Origin: a virus
Direction: 5' to 3' (one strand)
IMG/VR virus record: IMGVR_UViG_3300007519_000070
Location: 1-25,711 of that record
DNA: 25,711 nt
Shown here: piece after piece, positions 5,731-14,984 of the stretch
How positions within the stretch are numbered: the stretch's first letter is position 1
How the letters are laid out: each line of letters starts with the position of its first letter
Translations under genes and position numbers: made by a program
Notes under the pieces: generated by a model
Seen by the model: the letters and a program-made list of their open reading frames with translations, nothing else
The model's database searches: none
Told to the model about the DNA's origin: nothing

Positions 5731-8511
5731 CACAAATTCTAATTGAATAAATTCTAATGCTCTTGTTGGTTTCAAGAAGATTTGACCAGTTAATTGGTTT
5801 CTATCTAAATCTTCTGGGTCGCTTGAAAGAACCACACGGAAATCTGTTAAACCTCTTTGACTTCTAATGTTATCTAATATTGGGTTTACAAGTGCTAAAA
5901 ATTGATTTCTCACTGCCGAATCATTTTGTTCAAATAATAATCTGATTGAAACTGCAGAAATTAATTTTCTTGCTTGTAATAGTAAACGTCTAACGTTAAT
6001 TCTATTAAGAGCAGTACCTTTAACTTGAAGTGTTTTATTACCCCAAATCTTAACACCATCCGTTGTGAATGTAGCGATTGGATTGATTCTAGCTTCATAT
6101 AAAGTATCTCTCTCACCTAAAGTAAGTACCTTTCTTGCTTGAATCGCATCAACATCACCTCTCTGTATACCAGCTACTGCGAACCAAGGGAATGAAATAT
6201 TATCTGTTAATGCTATATTTCTAACTACGTCACGTGTAGGTGGCATGTATATATATACATTATTTTCAGTATCATTTACTTGAATCCATGGCCAGTAAGT
6301 ACAAGAGTAATTACTATCATATAATCCATCTAAAGCATCAGAGATATCTTCAGCTGTTCTTAAATCACCACCACCATCAGTATCAGGGGTAGTCATTATA
6401 TATAATGAATCTGCTCTATCTTGTTCAATCATTTCGATAGCAGCTTCAATTAAGTTAGAGTTATCGACATTATCAATACCTGGTGTTGCAAATATATTAA
6501 TATTTGTAGCTTCTGGATTTCTAAATGTCCAAATAGCTTCTAAATAAGCGTAGTAATCAGAATTAATACCTATATCACCGTTTGTTAAAGTTTTATTTGA
6601 GAACGCACCACTTAATAAACCATCAGCACCACTAGCACCATTTATTAAAAATGAATCTAAATTACTTCTTCTGCTTCTATAAATATCCCATCCATCAAAT
6701 CCACCATAAGGTGCGAATGTAAATTTACGTGCATATACTTTTTCATATGGTCCACCAACAACACCAGCTTCAGTTCTGAAAGTATCATTACCAACGTCAA
6801 ATGAATAATTTTGGGAACCAGATACACCATCAATAGTTGCACCAAAAGCATCGATATCCATGTGGAATCCACTTGTCATTCCAGTCCAGAAATCAGACGC
6901 ACCATCAGAAGGTTTACCTTTATAATCAAAGAAATCAGAATCAATTCCTACACTGTCAGACAAACCTAAATATACTTTACGTTTATTTTCAAAAGTACTA
7001 TATTCTGTTTTGTATGTTAATTTAGGGTCAACAACATTAGTGTTATTATTTGCTTGATAATCTCTTACTGGAACTCCAAGGAACCCAGATGGGAAAGCAT
7101 CAGAAATATTAGAAGTATCGTCTAATTCAATTAATACGAATGAAGATTTTGATGGATATTCACCATCTAAAGTACCAATACGTCTAGAGATAAAATTATT
7201 TGATGTTGGGTTTAAATTACATTTAGAGAATGACTCCAACACTACTGGTTGTACATCTGTATCTGAGTAAGACCTAACTACTACATCAAATTCTTTAGTA
7301 TCTAATTTAATATTTCTGATTGATATTTTGAATTGCTCATTTGCAGTATTACCATCAGATATTGTCCAAAATCTAAATAATTTCAACACTTTAGTACCAC
7401 GTAATTCAGAAATAACATAAGGTGTTACCGCTGGTTGATATTGTGTTAAATAATCATCGTATTTTTCACCATAATTAACAGTTGCTTGATTAATACCTCT
7501 AACTTTGTTATCAGAGACAAATGATTCAAACATTTTACGATAGAATTCCTCAACATATAATGTAGTGCTACCATCTTGCGCTCCTCTACCTAACGCTCTT
7601 GGTAAATAATTTTGTTTTGTTTTATCTAAAGATAATTGGTAATTAAAATTACCCTGAGTTCTTGAAGCACCAGTTAATCCAAAGTTACCATTAACATCAC
7701 TTATAGAACCAGTTAAAGATGGGTCAAATACAACACCAGTTGTACCAGTTACTTCAAATAAAGGTAATTGTGATGCCGTATCTACAGAAGCTCTAGAACG
7801 TAATAAAGCAACTACTTTATTTTCTACATCTGAATAACCAGAACCAGAACAATTAATTGACGTACCAGAAGTTGTACCAGTAATAAAGTTACCAGTTACA
7901 TCATTACCAGTAGCCGTTACATATAAATTAGCTGATAAACCACTAAATACATCACCAGACTTACGGAATGTTAAAGATATAGCTAAAGTAGCGCCAGTTG
8001 GTAAAGTTGATAATATAGCTAAAGAGCCAGTTAAAGCTCCGTCATTAATTAATGCTTGCATAAGCGCATCACTACTAACAAGAGTAACGTTTGTGTTTGT
8101 AGATGTTGCAGTATATGAAATTAATTGATTAATATTAGTTGTTGATGTAACACCAGTTGTTGAAGAATCCAAAGCAGCGTCCAAAGTAAGTGCCCACCCT
8201 TTACCAGCATGGAACCCAGAAAAACCTAATACCCTTGTTACGAATAATTGGTTAGATTGTGATAAATATGAATTAGCAATATATGGTAACTCATATTTTG
8301 GCGCTCCATTATCCTTTATTTTAGTGGCATTTTGACCACCAAAGAAAGACTTAAATTCACCGTAGTTACCTACGAATATTGGCTGGAACGCTGGTCCCAT
8401 AGTTGTTTCACCAACTAACCCCAATGTTGTAACGCCAATTTGACGTGTTATGAACGATAAGTCTCTTTCTGAAGTAAACACTCCTGGACTTACAAATACT
8501 CTATTCGGCAT
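5695..8511 (-). CDS. Contractile tail sheath protein (T4 gp18-like)
   Basis: A 938-residue sheath subunit that surrounds the tube and contracts to drive infection. The N-terminus (MPNRVFVSPGVFTSERDLS) and the GVTTLGLVGETTMGPAFQP segment are typical of the family. So is the C-terminal domain with TLGERDTLYEARINPIATF, GVKIWGNKTL and NRINVRRLL, then LDRNQLTGQIFLKPTRALEFIQLEF. It is longer than T4 gp18 (659 aa). Residues about 110-330 are Thr/Ser/Gly-rich and look like surface insertion domains. The ATG at 8511 is chosen because MPNRVF is the usual family start; the in-frame ATG at 8634 would add a hydrophobic stretch encoded by the promoter region. The extreme C-terminus is duplicated at the end of the downstream endonuclease. 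Confidence 0.95.
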   Translation of the reverse strand: MPNRVFVSPGVFTSERDLSFITRQIGVTTLGLVGETTMGPAFQPIFVGNYGEFKSFFGGQNATKIKDNGAPKYELPYIANSYLSQSNQLFVTRVLGFSGFHAGKGWALTLDAALDSSTTGVTSTTNINQLISYTATSTNTNVTLVSSDALMQALINDGALTGSLAILSTLPTGATLAISLTFRKSGDVFSGLSANLYVTATGNDVTGNFITGTTSGTSINCSGSGYSDVENKVVALLRSRASVDTASQLPLFEVTGTTGVVFDPSLTGSISDVNGNFGLTGASRTQGNFNYQLSLDKTKQNYLPRALGRGAQDGSTTLYVEEFYRKMFESFVSDNKVRGINQATVNYGEKYDDYLTQYQPAVTPYVISELRGTKVLKLFRFWTISDGNTANEQFKISIRNIKLDTKEFDVVVRSYSDTDVQPVVLESFSKCNLNPTSNNFISRRIGTLDGEYPSKSSFVLIELDDTSNISDAFPSGFLGVPVRDYQANNNTNVVDPKLTYKTEYSTFENKRKVYLGLSDSVGIDSDFFDYKGKPSDGASDFWTGMTSGFHMDIDAFGATIDGVSGSQNYSFDVGNDTFRTEAGVVGGPYEKVYARKFTFAPYGGFDGWDIYRSRRSNLDSFLINGASGADGLLSGAFSNKTLTNGDIGINSDYYAYLEAIWTFRNPEATNINIFATPGIDNVDNSNLIEAAIEMIEQDRADSLYIMTTPDTDGGGDLRTAEDISDALDGLYDSNYSCTYWPWIQVNDTENNVYIYMPPTRDVVRNIALTDNISFPWFAVAGIQRGDVDAIQARKVLTLGERDTLYEARINPIATFTTDGVKIWGNKTLQVKGTALNRINVRRLLLQARKLISAVSIRLLFEQNDSAVRNQFLALVNPILDNIRSQRGLTDFRVVLSSDPEDLDRNQLTGQIFLKPTRALEFIQLEFVIMNTGASFDNV

Positions 8512-8556
8512 AGTTTTCTCTTTTTTTTGTTTTATGTTATTTACTTTATAGTTTTC

Positions 8557-8569
8557 TTTATTATAAATA
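8557..8569 (-). promoter_or_regulatory. Putative late promoter motif for the sheath gene (exact 13-mer)
   Basis: Minus-strand TATTTATAATAAA, 45 bases upstream of the sheath ATG at 8511. Its presence here argues against starting the sheath protein at 8634. Confidence 0.55.
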
Positions 8570-8644
8570 TTAACAATAATCCAAAAGTAATGTCTTAAAA
8601 CAAAATATATCTTTTTAAGTATGAATTTAATCATACTTTTATCA

Positions 8645-8657
8645 TACTTATAATAAA
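8645..8657 (+). promoter_or_regulatory. Variant late promoter motif before the small DNA-binding gene
   Basis: Plus-strand TACTTATAATAAA, one mismatch from the 13-mer, ending 7 bases before the ATG at 8665. The spacing equals that at 470 and 1166. Confidence 0.45.
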
Positions 8658-8664
8658 AATAGAT

Positions 8665-8817
8665 ATGAAACGTGATAAAAACTTAAAAATTACCCCACAA
8701 TCACACACATTACTAAAAGAGTATTGTGAAAAAAATGGTCTTAAAATGTTTGCTTATGTTGAAAAATTAATTAGAGAGTCGTGTACCCCAAAAAAAGACT
8801 TATATGGTGAAGACTAA
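8665..8817 (+). CDS. Small ribbon-helix-helix-like protein (50 aa)
   Basis: A 50-codon gene reading MKRDKNLKITPQSHTLLKEY and continuing CEKNGLKMFAYVEKLIRE. The pattern is a short basic beta strand (KNLKIT), then a helix (QSHTLLKEYCEKNG), then a second helix (KMFAYVEKLIRE). This is the layout of Arc/MetJ-type ribbon-helix-helix proteins, which dimerise and bind DNA through the strand. It is transcribed against the surrounding virion genes from the divergent spacer with the sheath gene. Its stop codon abuts the stop of the membrane protein gene with no gap. It may repress its own promoter and the divergent sheath promoter, but that is inference. The frame is clean and the motif spacing supports the start. 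Confidence 0.65.
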   Translation: MKRDKNLKITPQSHTLLKEYCEKNGLKMFAYVEKLIRESCTPKKDLYGED

Positions 8818-9294
8818 TTATTTTCTTTTTTTGAAGTAAATTTTATCTAATTTTATTTTTGCTTCATAATAATGAAAAGCATCCACAGCGTGTGATTTTT
8901 GATTAAATACGAAGTTAAGAAACCGACTAAACTTTATACCAAACTTATTTAAATCTCCAGATAATTCTAATTTACCCACAGTAGCAGAAACTGTTATATT
9001 TTTTTCACTAAACATAGTATCCTCTTTAGCAGTTACAATATCTTCTATTATCTCACCATTCACGTTCCAACTCATATCTAAACCCACAGCTGATTCAAAT
9101 AGAATGTGACCTACACTAGCTGCAAAACCATCTATTAATCGCCACCAAAAAATAAAGAAAGCGCTAATTTTTTTTAAGGTTACTGTTAACCATATTGAAT
9201 AAATTAACGAAAATAACACACCTAATGTCCACATAAGGACGGTAACCAAAATAGCCATAATTAAGGTTATTAACCCATTTAATAATTCTTTCAT
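8818..9294 (-). CDS. Phage membrane protein, unknown function (158 aa)
   Basis: The N-terminal third is strongly hydrophobic: LITLIMAILVTVLMWTLGVL begins a long segment at about residues 7-38, and a second segment with aromatics (FFIFWWRLIDGFAASVGHIL) covers about 46-65. The remainder is soluble and mixed alpha/beta (for example NITVSATVGKLELSG) with a basic end KIYFKKRK. I recall similar proteins beside fibre genes in large uncultured phages but know no function for them. Position after the fibres and before the sheath suggests late expression. Holin or membrane-bound lysis/superinfection roles are possible without specific support. It follows the 9318 gene by 23 bases, probably in the same transcript, with only a weak ribosome site. 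Confidence 0.65.
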   Translation of the reverse strand: MKELLNGLITLIMAILVTVLMWTLGVLFSLIYSIWLTVTLKKISAFFIFWWRLIDGFAASVGHILFESAVGLDMSWNVNGEIIEDIVTAKEDTMFSEKNITVSATVGKLELSGDLNKFGIKFSRFLNFVFNQKSHAVDAFHYYEAKIKLDKIYFKKRK

Positions 9295-9317
9295 AATTCT
9301 TTTATAATTAATTTTTA

Positions 9318-10235
9318 TTAACTGTTTGGATTGGATAATATTGTAATACTTCCTAAATCCTCAACTTTTATTTTTAGAGATTGTGGCAAATCTGAAACTG
9401 AAAACACCCCAGCTTGTTGAGAAGAGGCACGAATAAACGCAGAAGCAAAATCCGAACACGCAACAAAATAACGAGTATGTGTATTTCCAGCCGTTAAGCC
9501 AGTTAAAATAAATTCTGCAGAATATCCGTTACTCGCCCCATCATCATCACCATTCACTCTGAACCAACCGTTAGTTGGTGTTGTTGTTGCTGTTGATAAG
9601 TTATGCAAACCAATTCTTAAATTAGTAGCTGAATTCGTCAGTATAGCGTCGAAATCCATTTTAATAGATACTTTACCACTCTCTGGTGCGATAAATACTA
9701 CCTTAGCAAATCTATTTGTTCCATCGCTATTTAAGTTAATCGCCGTTGCTGTTAAAGACGTTACAACTGTATGTGTTACCAAAGTTGTCGCTCTTAATTC
9801 AGTCATTGCAATTAACGCAGAACTACCAGCACCATTACTAGAACTAAATCCAGACACACTAAATGTACCACCAGTATTATTGGTAAATGTCGCAGTAGTT
9901 GTACCACTTGAATACGTACCACCAGTCAATATAATATCTATAGGTAAATTTAAATATGTTGTAGCTGATATTGTTGTTGCTGTTAACCCATTAGTAAAAT
10001 TAGTTGGACCATTTACAGTTCCGCCAGTAAACGAACCACCACCACCACCACTACCAAACCCAGACACACTAAATGTACCACCAGTATTATTCGTGAAAAT
10101 TGCTGTCCCAGCATTATATGTACCACCAGTTATAGTCACATCGATAGGTAAACCTAAATAAGTTGTTGCTGAAACACTCATAATAGCTAGGTTACCTTGA
10201 ATCTTTTCTGCGTTTATATTTTTATTTTCTGACAT
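9318..10235 (-). CDS. Short tail-fibre/adhesin protein with TGGT modules
   Basis: A 305-residue fibre-like protein. Two modules (about 21-60 and 89-130) follow the pattern SATTYxxLPI...TGGTYxxGT..FTNNTGGTFSVSGF; the same module occurs in the 12465-14954 and 14985-16148 products. They are separated by a Gly-rich linker and GGTVNGPTNFTNGL. The rest (about 145-305) is non-repetitive and beta-rich and may be the exposed receptor-binding end. No catalytic motif or signal peptide is visible. It follows the 10237-10428 gene with only one base between stop and ATG. Family knowledge: such low-complexity trimeric repeats form shafts of phage fibres. Its place at the virion surface is inferred. Confidence 0.65.
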   Translation of the reverse strand: MSENKNINAEKIQGNLAIMSVSATTYLGLPIDVTITGGTYNAGTAIFTNNTGGTFSVSGFGSGGGGGSFTGGTVNGPTNFTNGLTATTISATTYLNLPIDIILTGGTYSSGTTTATFTNNTGGTFSVSGFSSSNGAGSSALIAMTELRATTLVTHTVVTSLTATAINLNSDGTNRFAKVVFIAPESGKVSIKMDFDAILTNSATNLRIGLHNLSTATTTPTNGWFRVNGDDDGASNGYSAEFILTGLTAGNTHTRYFVACSDFASAFIRASSQQAGVFSVSDLPQSLKIKVEDLGSITILSNPNS

Positions 10236-10236
10236 T

Positions 10237-10428
10237 TTATATTATTGGTGTGTTAGTGTTGTTATTATTGTCATTATAACCTATTGGTTCGGCTTCGTAA
10301 AAATTCCACCCATCAATCGGAAATGTTAAATCATTTAAATTGTTTAAATTTATATCATATGTTGGCGATGATACACCTAACGGGGCATATAACCAACCTT
10401 CTTCTGTGTTTTTATAAAATCCGACCAT
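10237..10428 (-). CDS. Small hypothetical protein between fibre genes (63 aa)
   Basis: Not recognised. It begins MVGFYKNTEEGWLYAP and ends in an Asn/Thr-rich tail (NDNNNNTNTPII). It contains several aromatic residues (GWNFYEAEP) and has no membrane segment. It is packed between the 10440 gene (11 bases upstream) and the 9318 gene, so it is very likely co-transcribed with the fibres. It may be a fibre chaperone or small capping protein by position only. Confidence 0.5.
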   Translation of the reverse strand: MVGFYKNTEEGWLYAPLGVSSPTYDINLNNLNDLTFPIDGWNFYEAEPIGYNDNNNNTNTPII

Positions 10429-10439
10429 AATTTATAGTT

Positions 10440-12461
10440 TTAAAATAGTAAAGTGTAACCCTTATTAGTACAAATAAGTCTATCACTAGGTGATAAACTT
10501 ATACTACCTGGTGTTAGAGTTACGTTTATTGTTTGTGCACCACTCGCTGTGCTTAGATTATTGAATACGTTTATTATTTCATTATACCCCATATTTGAAT
10601 TAGCGAAATTAAATCCTCTAGTTGAATTTATTGGTTCGAATTTATTTAAAAAAATATTAGAAACTAACATAGATGTTGTAATTGTTACTGCTGACATTTG
10701 AAGTGCTGGGACTTTTTGTAACTCAGTACAATCTTGAAACATAAACCCCATATTAATCACCTTAGAAGTATTTAATAATGGTATTTCTTGTAACTTAAAA
10801 CATCCACTGAACATATGCTCCATATTAGTTGCTTGAATTGTGTTATATACAGGTACAGTAAGTAATTCTCTATTTTGGTGATGCATAGCACTAAAATTAG
10901 TGCAGGCACTTGTCGTTATTATTGAACCAATATTCTTTAGTTTAAATGCAAAAATAAATAACCAAAGCACACTAGGTGTCGAAGATAAATTTAAGCTACC
11001 TATAGTTTCTAAATTATTACAAGATTGAAACATATGTGTAGTTGATGTTGCCGCTGAAAAACTCATTGAAGGAAACGAGGTGAGGTTAGTGCAACCATTA
11101 AACATATGACTACAGTTAGTTACTTTATTAAAGTTTAAATCAAAATCTATAGTCTGTAAATTAGTACAATTTTGAAACATATATGTAGAATTAGTAACAT
11201 TACTAAAATTTAAAACGGGCACCTTCACTAACGAGGCAGCACCAGTAAACATGTAACTCATATTAGTCACGTTAGACGTGTTTATTTGTGGTATATCTGT
11301 TAGTGACGAACATAAACCAAATGCATAATCTAAAGTAGTCACGCCACTCATGTTAAATAAAGGTATCGTTTTTAATTTAGTCGCACCATAGAACGCATAA
11401 TTAAAGTTAATACCAGTAACTTTACTCGTATCAAATAGTGGTATTGTAGTTATTTTAGACTCCCTAAACATACCTCCAGCATTTAACAATTTAGGTGTGT
11501 TAAATGCTGGGACTGTATCCAATCTAGTTGTTAGATAAAACATATTAGTCATATTTGTGACATTACTTGTATCAAATAATTCTAATTTTTTAATTCCACT
11601 AGATTGGAATGTTGATACCATAGAAGTAACATTAGATGTGTTAATTGATGGAATTACAACTAAATTAGTTGTTAATGCAAAAACACTACTAAATAGTATT
11701 GTATTAGTAAAATTGATATATGGTATAGTTTTAATCTTAGTACAACCATTAAACATTAAATCCATATTAGTACACAATGGGCCAAAATTCCAAGTAGATG
11801 CGTCGGGTATTTCTCTTAATTCAGTACAATTTTGAAACATAGCATGAAGACCAAGCGATGTATTCACAAATGAAGAAACATCTAAAGATGTTATTTTTTG
11901 TAATGATGTCGCCCAAACGCTAAAAAAACTTTGAAAGGATGGAAATCTATTTGTACCTACCCATTCAAACCTACCCAACAATGGTGCTGAAGATGTGGTA
12001 AATGTCGTTAATAATGGTGCTGACAATTTTATCTCCAACCAATGTTTTCTATAGCTAGTATTTCTTACAGAAGTATGATTAACGTTCATATTAAAAGTAG
12101 TAAACGTTGCACCACTTTGAGGGTAAACTTTAACAATCGCTTGACGATATCCAGCAGTTGAAAAGCTTGACGAGGAAACCCCAGACCAATGAATTATAGT
12201 TTCAGCTTTTGTATTAGCGCTATAATTAACTGGAATACCATCACCCCACTCTACAGTATAGTTACCAGAACAATTAAGCGCTAAATGATTATTTGTATTT
12301 TCATATATTGCGGCCAATAAATATACGACAGTATCACCACTACTAATACTAGGTAATTCCAACCAATCAGTAGGTAACGTTAAAGGTAATGGTGTTGTAT
12401 CATAATCAACAATTGTTTGTGCTGTTACTAACCTATTTTTATGTAATAATAATCGTCCCAT
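10440..12461 (-). CDS. BspA-like (DUF285) leucine-rich-repeat adhesin
   Basis: A 673-residue protein. Residues about 1-170 are non-repetitive and include YTVEWGDG, which resembles a PKD/Ig-type strand. Residues about 170-620 consist of 22-25-residue repeats of the form DTSNVTNMxxMFxxCxxLxxxPxx(N/D). This is the pattern of DUF285/BspA-like surface repeats known from bacterial and protist surface proteins. The C-terminus ends SLSPSDRLICTNKGYTLLF. In this module it is most likely a virion surface adhesin binding host or environmental glycans or proteins; the binding role is inferred. An AGAGGA sequence lies 7 bases before the ATG, one of the few clear Shine-Dalgarno sites here. It starts 3 bases after the stop of the upstream fibre gene. 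Confidence 0.75.
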   Translation of the reverse strand: MGRLLLHKNRLVTAQTIVDYDTTPLPLTLPTDWLELPSISSGDTVVYLLAAIYENTNNHLALNCSGNYTVEWGDGIPVNYSANTKAETIIHWSGVSSSSFSTAGYRQAIVKVYPQSGATFTTFNMNVNHTSVRNTSYRKHWLEIKLSAPLLTTFTTSSAPLLGRFEWVGTNRFPSFQSFFSVWATSLQKITSLDVSSFVNTSLGLHAMFQNCTELREIPDASTWNFGPLCTNMDLMFNGCTKIKTIPYINFTNTILFSSVFALTTNLVVIPSINTSNVTSMVSTFQSSGIKKLELFDTSNVTNMTNMFYLTTRLDTVPAFNTPKLLNAGGMFRESKITTIPLFDTSKVTGINFNYAFYGATKLKTIPLFNMSGVTTLDYAFGLCSSLTDIPQINTSNVTNMSYMFTGAASLVKVPVLNFSNVTNSTYMFQNCTNLQTIDFDLNFNKVTNCSHMFNGCTNLTSFPSMSFSAATSTTHMFQSCNNLETIGSLNLSSTPSVLWLFIFAFKLKNIGSIITTSACTNFSAMHHQNRELLTVPVYNTIQATNMEHMFSGCFKLQEIPLLNTSKVINMGFMFQDCTELQKVPALQMSAVTITTSMLVSNIFLNKFEPINSTRGFNFANSNMGYNEIINVFNNLSTASGAQTINVTLTPGSISLSPSDRLICTNKGYTLLF

Positions 12462-12464
12462 GTT

Positions 12465-14954
12465 TTATCCTCTAATTAATCTTATCCAAACGTTATCGTC
12501 AACAGCTGTAAAAAAATAGTTTGAGTTATAATAGCTTTGACCTTGATATGTATTGGTTATTGATGCTCCAGTATATTGTCCATTAATATCCCAATTAGTT
12601 GCACCACTTAACAATATAACAGCTGTACCACCAGTTATAAATGACTCAATCATTGGGATTTCACTTATCATACCACCAGATAATGATGATGAACCCAAAA
12701 GAGCTGCTTGAGTCATTTGCTGCATTTTATCATACGAAACAACATTCGGTTGAATTGTTGTTGACCCTAGATTATTTATTGTGATATCACCAGTCATCGC
12801 TCTTGATACCGCAGTCGTTCCAGAGCCAACAAATATTTGTCCATTAGCCAACGGTTTTTCAGTTAAAAAACCACTTACACTAAATGTACCACCAGTATTA
12901 TTTGTAAATATAGTCGTACCAGCGTTATATGTACCACCAGTCACCCTAGTATCTATACTTATAGGTAAGTTTTGATATGTAGTAGCTGATATAGTAGTAC
13001 TTGTGATTAATCCATTAACCGTTAATCCAGTCATTGTATTAAATAACGTATTTATTGTACCACCAGTACTATTTGTTAAAGTGATAACATTGTTACCATT
13101 AGTCACTCCAGTAATAACAACTGTTGATGGTAAGTTTTGATATGTAGTGGCTGACATCGTAGTACTTCTAACCAACCCATTAACTGTCAAGCCAGTCATT
13201 GTATTAAACAAAGTATTTATTGTACCACCAGTACTATTTGTTAACGTAATGTTATTATTACCATTAGTTACCCCAGTAATAACAACTGTGGATTGTAATG
13301 GTAAATTTTGGTACGTTGTAGCGGATATCGTAGTGCTTGTGATTAACCCATTAACTGTCAAACCAGTCATTGTATTAAATAAAGTATTTATTGTACCACC
13401 AGTACTATTTGTTAACGTAATGTTGTTATTAATATTCGTTACTCCAGTGACAACAACTGTAGATGGTAAGTTTTGATATGTAGTGGCTGACATTGTAGCA
13501 CTTCTAATCAGTCCATTAACTGTTAACCCAGTCATTGTATTAAATAAGGTATTTATGGTTCCACCAGTACTATTTGTTAAAGTAATGTTGTTATTACCAT
13601 TAGTAATACCAGTAATAACAACTATAGGTGGTAAATTTTGATATGTAGTTGCTGATATCGTAGCACTTCTAATCAGTCCATTAACTGTTAACCCAGTCAT
13701 TGTATTAAATAAGGTATTTATGGTTCCACCAGTACTATTTGTTAACGTAATGTTGTTATTACTATTAGTTACCCCAGTAACAACAACTGTAGATGGTAAA
13801 TTTTGATATGTAGTTGCTGATATCGTAGCACTTGCTATTAATCCGTTAACTGTTAACCCAGTCATTGTATTAAACAAAGTATTTATTGTACCACCAGCAC
13901 TATTTGTTAATGTTAAAACATTATTAGCATAGGTTAATCCAGTAACATAAGTATCAGTCATTCCAGTCAAGAAACCACTCACATTAAATGTACCACCACT
14001 ATTATTTGTAAACGAAGCAATACCAGTCGATTGGTTATATGTACCACCAGTAACATTCATATCACTAGCTAAAATACTTAAATTAGCGATGAAATTAGTA
14101 CCGTCATTTCTACCACCTATTAAATTATATGTGCTATTATTAAATGTTAACCCAGTCATATAGATATCATCAGAAGGTTTGAAAAACCCAGACACACTAA
14201 ATGTACCACCAGTATTATTTGTGAATATAGTTGTACCGCTTGAATACGTACCACCAGTCACCCTAGTATCTATACTTATAGGTAAGTTTTGATATGTAGT
14301 AGCTGATATAGTAGCACTTCTAATCAATCCATTAACTGTCAAGCCAGTCATTGTATTAAATAAAGTGGTTATTGTACCACCAGTAACATTTGTTAAAGTA
14401 ATATTATTATCACTATTTGTAATCCCAGTTATTGATGGGATAGTTTGTGGTAAATTTAAATATGTTGTTGCCGATATTGTTGTTGATGATATCGATGGGG
14501 CAATTACACCACCAGTAAATGTTGCGCCAGAAAGTGTTGCTAAACCATTTTGTTTTATGATTAACGTTTCATTACTTCCAGAATTAAAAATAGAAACATC
14601 TATATTTGTACTCCCACTTATTTTAGAATTAAGAAACCCACTAGTAGTATCTGAAGCTGATATTTTAACTTCTTTAGTATCACCAGAACCAGCAATTAAA
14701 TCATTAATAGTTGCAAAAACATTAAGTGTTGAAGGTGAAGTTGAACCAGTTATCGCATTATATTCATCTTGGGAAATGTTTAAACCACCAGTCGAATTAA
14801 CAACCCATTGGCCGCCACCATCCTTATTTATATATTGTACTGGTACATCTAAATCTATAAAAATAGAACCTTTACTAGAAACATGTGTCGGAACACCATT
14901 ACCAGTTTGTATAAGTATTATCCCTACCGATATTGACCTAATATTATTTGCCAT
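12465..14954 (-). CDS. Large repetitive tail-fibre protein
   Basis: An 829-residue fibre. The N-terminal about 145 residues are unique, with VQYINKDGGGQWVVNSTGGL. Next come TGGT..FTNNTGGTFSVSGF modules and then, at about residues 340-665, six near-identical units of 54-57 residues (TGVTN..NNITLTNSTGGTINTLFNTMTGLTVNGLI..ATISATTYQNLP). The C-terminal part (about 690-829) includes GQIFVGSGTTAVSRAMTGDI and DKMQQMTQAALLGSSS, typical of the distal part of long phage fibres, and ends IRLIRG. The role is an extended trimeric fibre for host attachment (family inference). A variant promoter motif overlaps the end of the upstream gene, so it may be transcribed independently. The long repeat suggests length variation by recombination. 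Confidence 0.8.
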   Translation of the reverse strand: MANNIRSISVGIILIQTGNGVPTHVSSKGSIFIDLDVPVQYINKDGGGQWVVNSTGGLNISQDEYNAITGSTSPSTLNVFATINDLIAGSGDTKEVKISASDTTSGFLNSKISGSTNIDVSIFNSGSNETLIIKQNGLATLSGATFTGGVIAPSISSTTISATTYLNLPQTIPSITGITNSDNNITLTNVTGGTITTLFNTMTGLTVNGLIRSATISATTYQNLPISIDTRVTGGTYSSGTTIFTNNTGGTFSVSGFFKPSDDIYMTGLTFNNSTYNLIGGRNDGTNFIANLSILASDMNVTGGTYNQSTGIASFTNNSGGTFNVSGFLTGMTDTYVTGLTYANNVLTLTNSAGGTINTLFNTMTGLTVNGLIASATISATTYQNLPSTVVVTGVTNSNNNITLTNSTGGTINTLFNTMTGLTVNGLIRSATISATTYQNLPPIVVITGITNGNNNITLTNSTGGTINTLFNTMTGLTVNGLIRSATMSATTYQNLPSTVVVTGVTNINNNITLTNSTGGTINTLFNTMTGLTVNGLITSTTISATTYQNLPLQSTVVITGVTNGNNNITLTNSTGGTINTLFNTMTGLTVNGLVRSTTMSATTYQNLPSTVVITGVTNGNNVITLTNSTGGTINTLFNTMTGLTVNGLITSTTISATTYQNLPISIDTRVTGGTYNAGTTIFTNNTGGTFSVSGFLTEKPLANGQIFVGSGTTAVSRAMTGDITINNLGSTTIQPNVVSYDKMQQMTQAALLGSSSLSGGMISEIPMIESFITGGTAVILLSGATNWDINGQYTGASITNTYQGQSYYNSNYFFTAVDDNVWIRLIRG
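12960..13930 (-). repeat. Tandem 162-171-bp coding repeats in the fibre gene
   Basis: Six consecutive near-identical units, visible as the recurring GTCATTGTATTAAA at about 13033, 13195, 13367, 13531, 13696 and 13861. A seventh related unit starts near 14346. Spacing is about 162-171 bases, always a multiple of three, so the frame is preserved. Confidence 0.85.
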
Positions 14955-14964
14955 TACTTTTAAA

Positions 14965-14978
14965 TTTATTTATAAATA
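14965..14978 (-). promoter_or_regulatory. Variant late promoter motif before the large fibre gene
   Basis: Minus-strand TATTTATAAATAAA, 10 bases upstream of the ATG at 14954. The same 14-mer occurs at 17809-17822. It begins just after the stop of the 14985 gene. Confidence 0.45.
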
Positions 14979-14984
14979 TCATTT

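Noticed and set aside
8512-8634. A 41-residue N-terminal extension of the sheath protein.
   Set aside because: It covers the promoter motif and encodes a hydrophobic, atypical stretch, whereas MPNRVFVSPGVF at 8511 is the normal sheath start.
12960-13930. Regularly spaced repeats as a possible CRISPR array.
   Set aside because: Units are about 165 bp, nearly identical over their whole length, multiples of three and inside an intact fibre reading frame.
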